Below are positions 9,874 to 12,966 of a stretch of 12,966 nucleotides of DNA, in pieces. The notes beneath the pieces are model-generated. The model was not told where the DNA came from. It saw only the letters and a program-made list of their open reading frames with translations, and searched no databases. The position numbers and the translations under genes were made by a program. The stretch is taken from assembly GCA_015478945.1 (NCBI GenBank), contig JABUQX010142662.1, positions 22,501 through 35,466 on the forward strand. The letters run 5' to 3'. Source of the stretch: Trachelipus rathkii. Taxonomy: Eukaryota; Arthropoda; Malacostraca; Isopoda; Trachelipodidae. Each line of letters starts with the position of its first letter. Position 1 is the stretch's first letter.

Positions 9874-9900
9874 AAAACGATTCCTTACAGGAATCGTTTT
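9874..9900. repeat. Perfect hairpin 1 (12-bp stem, 3-nt loop)
   Basis: AAAACGATTCCT, loop TAC, AGGAATCGTTTT: a perfect inverted repeat. It follows the hexamer array and lies 6 bp before a second perfect hairpin. Confidence 0.95.
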
Positions 9901-9906
9901 CGACTC

Positions 9907-9935
9907 AAATTCGAACCCTTGCAGGGTTCGAATTT
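9907..9935. repeat. Perfect hairpin 2 (13-bp stem, 3-nt loop)
   Basis: AAATTCGAACCCT, loop TGC, AGGGTTCGAATTT: a perfect inverted repeat unrelated in sequence to hairpin 1 but of the same architecture. GGTTCGAAT resembles a Pol III B box, but no A box or tRNA fold was found. Confidence 0.95.
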
Positions 9936-9940
9936 TCGAC

Positions 9941-10045
<105 letters not shown>

Positions 10046-10046
10046 C

Positions 10047-10083
10047 GATCGGGCAATCGAACACCTGGTCGATTGGTCCGATC
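10047..10083. repeat. Imperfect hairpin 3
   Basis: GATCGGGCAATCGA and TCGATTGGTCCGATC pair around an 8-nt loop with one small internal mismatch. It completes a set of three hairpins surrounding (TAA)n. Confidence 0.75.
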
Positions 10084-10303
10084 TTACGTTAGGCCTAATC
10101 TTCGCTCGGAATTGGAAGCGGCAAAAGGGCGTAACCCACTTATTTCCCATCAATCCTCGGGGGCAGCTACCCCTTAGAATCGACCTAGCGACTTGAAAAC
10201 TCGCATGTTATCAGTTTAACACCCACAATAGCTATATACAAAGTTTCATAACGATATCTCAAACCGTCTTCGAGAAAAAGCTGTCCGCACTGAGATGGCT
10301 CTC
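10084..10303. other. Unique spacer with one degenerate 117-bp-like word
   Basis: No gene recognised. The stretch TACAAAGTTTCATAACGATATCTCAAACC (10237-10265, given here as two overlapping parts of the same short word TACAAAGTTTCA and GATATCTCAAACC) resembles 9567-9597. The microsatellite and hairpin cluster may therefore have been inserted in, or expanded within, the edge of the 117-bp array. A 10-bp palindrome TTAGGCCTAA lies at 10089-10098. Confidence 0.4.
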
Positions 10304-10306
10304 CTA

Positions 10307-11175
10307 CTACTTTCGCTTACCGTCAAAATTAAGGCAGAAATATTTCTCTTCTGGCAAAATAAATTTTATTTTGCGCTTCGCATCTTCGCCACTTCTTATA
10401 ACAGCTTGCCAAACACCTAACTGTGATGGTGTTGGAACACTGATTCCATTTTCGGTTAGAATGGAGCAGCAGCTTTATTACTTGATTGAGATTTTTTGTC
10501 ACCAACTTAGCTGCATGTGATGTTGAAAAACGTTTTACACCTTTTCTTTTGTCTTTCATTTTCTTCTGATACAGATGCTGTGTCAGAAAAGATTTCATCA
10601 CTACTTACATCTGCTGATGATGCGCCGTCTACATCAGTGGCAAAGACAGCGTTTGGTTCAGATTGTGAAGCCGAATTTTTCACTCGCTTAGAGGGATGGA
10701 TGGACGAATGTGGAGGAACTGTGCTTGTTACATATCCAATTTTACCTTGTGATTTAACTCGTAACTTGTATAGTTCTTTATATTCTTGGCACAGCAAATT
10801 TCCGTCTGCTTTCTTTGTGTCAAATATATTTTCCATTTCAACTTGAAATGAATCCTTTTTCCTCTTTCTATTTTAATCGTTCCCTTCAATCAATTTAACT
10901 ACTTTTGACATAATTGTTCGTTTTTCTAAAATTGGAAAGGTAAATTTTTCCCAGAGAACAGAAAGCTCACCAGTTATCATAGCCATTCTTTCTTTCTTTC
11001 TTATCATTCGCAGAAGTGTATGATAGCGACCAATAATGTCTTTTTTTCGCGAAAGTCGAGTAAAAGAACTAGGTGTTTCAATTATAGCTATATTTCGTCT
11101 TATTGTTGCATCAATAGCTTCATTCTGCGTCCACGATTCCGCATTTTTCTTAATCGTTTCACTTGATTTATAATA
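10307..11175 (-). pseudogene. Decayed gene of a multicopy invertebrate-type family
   Basis: Reading down the minus strand: SSETIKKNAESWTQNEAI, DIIGRYHTLLRMIRKKERMA, SVLWEKFTFPILEKRT (frame ending at TAA 10873-10875). The same frame continues after that stop with SFQVEMENIFDTKKADGN and ELYKLRVKSQGKIGYV, then a Ser/Asp-rich linker to a stop at 10507. A frameshift leads to STSHAAKLVTKNLNQVIKLL, and another to LTENGISVPTPSQLGVWQAV and FILPEEKYFCLNFDG. The order (W-x-K-x-x-x-P block, Phe-Asp 'FD' block with a basic/Arg-Gly tail, then a DG-ending segment) recalls poorly characterised, transposon-like multicopy proteins of insects and other invertebrates. That assignment is from memory and not certain. 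There is one nonsense codon and two frameshifts, so it is probably dead. The true start and any upstream exon are not visible. Confidence 0.55.
10315..10320 (-). promoter_or_regulatory. Candidate 5' splice donor
   Basis: GTAAGC on the minus strand directly after the FCLNFDG-encoding segment. In-frame stops begin two codons later, as expected at an exon/intron border. It supports an originally spliced gene, not a processed copy. Confidence 0.4.
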
Positions 11176-11241
11176 TGCTATTATGATACTATTATTGAAC
11201 AACAAAACTTGAAAATAGAGTATATAAACACAATAAGTCAT

Positions 11242-11690
<449 letters not shown>

Positions 11691-11835
11691 AAAATGTCAA
11701 ATTAAATTAAATTATTTCTATTTGCCAAATTTTTTTTGTATACATATCTAAGACTAATAAATGCCTTAGTATGTTGTACATTGTTTTTAAAATTTAAGGA
11801 TTAAAAACAAACAAACCTTAGGGTTTGCAGTCCTC

Positions 11836-12006
11836 TAATTGCGGAATGGCGGAATTGTGGAATTGCGGAATTGCGGACTTAAATTGCGGAATGATTTAGG
11901 CATTCCGCTAACCTTAATTCACAACTTTTTCAAATTATCATAATCCCGCACTTCCGCGGTGCACACGGTGAACCGCAATTGCGGAATAGCGGACTTAAAT
12001 TGCGGA
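11836..12006. repeat. Dispersed AATTGCGG minisatellite
   Basis: Multiple GGAATTGCGG/GGACTTAAATTGCGG units at 11836-11899 and again at 11976-12006 in the same orientation. Opposite-sense copies (GGCATTCCGC near 11900, CTTCCGCGGTG near 11950) lie between them. Direct and inverted copies give dyad symmetry. No family recognised. Confidence 0.75.
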
Positions 12007-12027
12007 AACTGTATAACACCACACTCT

Positions 12028-12028
<1 letters not shown>

Positions 12029-12098
<70 letters not shown>

Positions 12099-12127
12099 CT
12101 CTTTCTATATATATATATATATACATA

Positions 12128-12160
<33 letters not shown>
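12029..12160. repeat. (TA)n tracts
   Basis: TA runs at about 12029-12092, 12105-12122 and 12131-12160, with spacers ACTCTTTC and CATACCA. The ACTCTT spacer resembles those at 11595-11690, so the two TA regions may be related. Confidence 0.95.
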
Positions 12161-12161
<1 letters not shown>

Positions 12162-12243
12162 CAGACAAACTTGTTTATGGATTTTTACAATCGACGGTGA
12201 CGACTTACGAAAAGCGGTGTGTAAATTTGACGATATGATGAAG

Positions 12244-12276
<33 letters not shown>
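12244..12276. repeat. (GATGAC)n hexanucleotide
   Basis: About five GATGAC units. They lie inside coding-like frames of Asp or Arg-His repeats that are too short and unsupported to call. Confidence 0.9.
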
Positions 12277-12277
<1 letters not shown>

Positions 12278-12310
12278 TTGAAAAAATATATTTAATTTTT
12301 TTTTTTTTTG

Positions 12311-12325
12311 TCTCTCTCTCTCTCT
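12311..12325. repeat. (CT)n run
   Basis: A short (CT)n following a T10 run; simple sequence only. Confidence 0.8.
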
Positions 12326-12326
12326 T

Positions 12327-12520
12327 ATATCTAGTGTGTGATATATATATATATATCAATCGTTGTCACAAAAATATGTATATCATATGTTATATTATAT
12401 GTAGAATTTATTAATGTAATATATGATTTTTATATTCATATTTAGACAGATCAAGAGGTCTCCTCGAAATTATTTAAACGATCAAAATTTTTGATGGCTT
12501 GAATCTCTTAATATTAATAT
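12327..12520. other. AT-rich spacer, no feature
   Basis: No gene, domain or tandem repeat recognised apart from a short TA run (12342-12356). Confidence 0.5.
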
Positions 12521-12744
<224 letters not shown>

Positions 12745-12799
12745 TAATCAATGAAAATGAAAAGTATTTATTAATGGAAATGATGAGACATGTTTGTGG

Positions 12800-12966
12800 T
12801 CTGTAACGATTTCTTAGGTCAGTGGTTGTTCTTCATATATGTATAAAATATTTAGACCAGGGATTTAAATGTAAGATTTCCAAGTTTGCAGATGATAGCA
12901 AATTGGCTACCTCAGTTAGGAATAATGATGGATGTATAAATATTCCTCAGATAAGGAGGGAGCTGT
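12800..12966 (+). pseudogene. LINE (non-LTR) reverse transcriptase fragment, CR1-like
   Basis: The frame from 12861 gives CKISKFADDSKLA, matching the LINE RT motif with the FADD catalytic pair, preceded by the LDQG that normally ends the IYINDL-D-G block. Upstream (12805-12857) the DNA still resembles that block but has indels, and the protein reads only approximately (HICIKYLD). A stop precedes it at 12804-12806. The frame is open to the window end (about 35 codons after FADD begins). It lies 55 bp after the (TAA)n tract. The KISKFADDTK style is typical of CR1-related elements; the clade is an inference. Confidence 0.75.

Noticed and set aside
9907..9935. tRNA-like B box (GGTTCGAAT) suggesting a tRNA or SINE
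   Set aside because: The word is one arm of a perfect hairpin, with no A box, cloverleaf or Pol III terminator in proper spacing.
10517..10846. 109-codon plus-strand frame
   Set aside because: It is antisense to the minus-strand segment that matches a protein family pattern and joins to upstream and downstream coding-like parts.

Overview
The window looks like repeat-rich, AT-rich nuclear DNA of a eukaryote, most likely an invertebrate animal. Evidence: a ~290-bp satellite, very long (TA)n and (TAA)n microsatellites, a Penelope-like retroelement (PLE) with GIY-YIG and hammerhead-type sequences, a CR1-like LINE reverse-transcriptase fragment, and a decayed gene with a splice-donor-like site. 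Species or phylum cannot be fixed from the sequence. I see no intact full-length host gene, no tRNA, no rRNA and nothing prokaryotic.

Layout. 1-1046, 4166-4878, 5823-6060, 6241-7256 and 7521-8790 are satellite DNA with a ~290-bp monomer. Monomer groups end in a recurring cassette: an (ATCAATAG)-type tract, a G-rich tract, then a TTTGATTTACTG motif. At 6060-6240 and 7257-7516 the cassette is followed by an AT-rich subrepeat of ~50 bp. The satellite is interrupted twice. First, 1047-4165 is a nested insertion: a (CCCCGG)n-bounded AT-rich element which itself holds a PLE flanked by (TA)n tracts (1491-3867). Second, 4878-5822 carries a small unrecognised gene-like region with CCAAT and AATAAA signals but a broken frame.

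From 8828 to 9602 lies a different tandem array: seven units of ~117 bp, most of which can form a G/C hairpin. 9602-10100 is a cluster of (TA)n, (GGAGYC)n and (TAA)n with two perfect and one imperfect hairpins. 10307-11175 on the minus strand is a decayed gene resembling a multicopy invertebrate family. 11500-12330 holds (TA)n tracts, a dispersed AATTGCGG motif and (GATGAC)n. 12521-12744 is (TAA)n, followed by a LINE reverse-transcriptase fragment that runs off the window end.

The most informative locus is the PLE. One minus-strand copy covers the RT core through the C-terminal GIY-YIG region. It is joined head-to-head to an inverted second copy of the 3' part only. Each arm ends in a sequence that meets the hammerhead ribozyme core pattern, and the two arms carry different disabling or deleting mutations. 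The genes in the window do not form a pathway; what connects them is nested insertion into satellite DNA.
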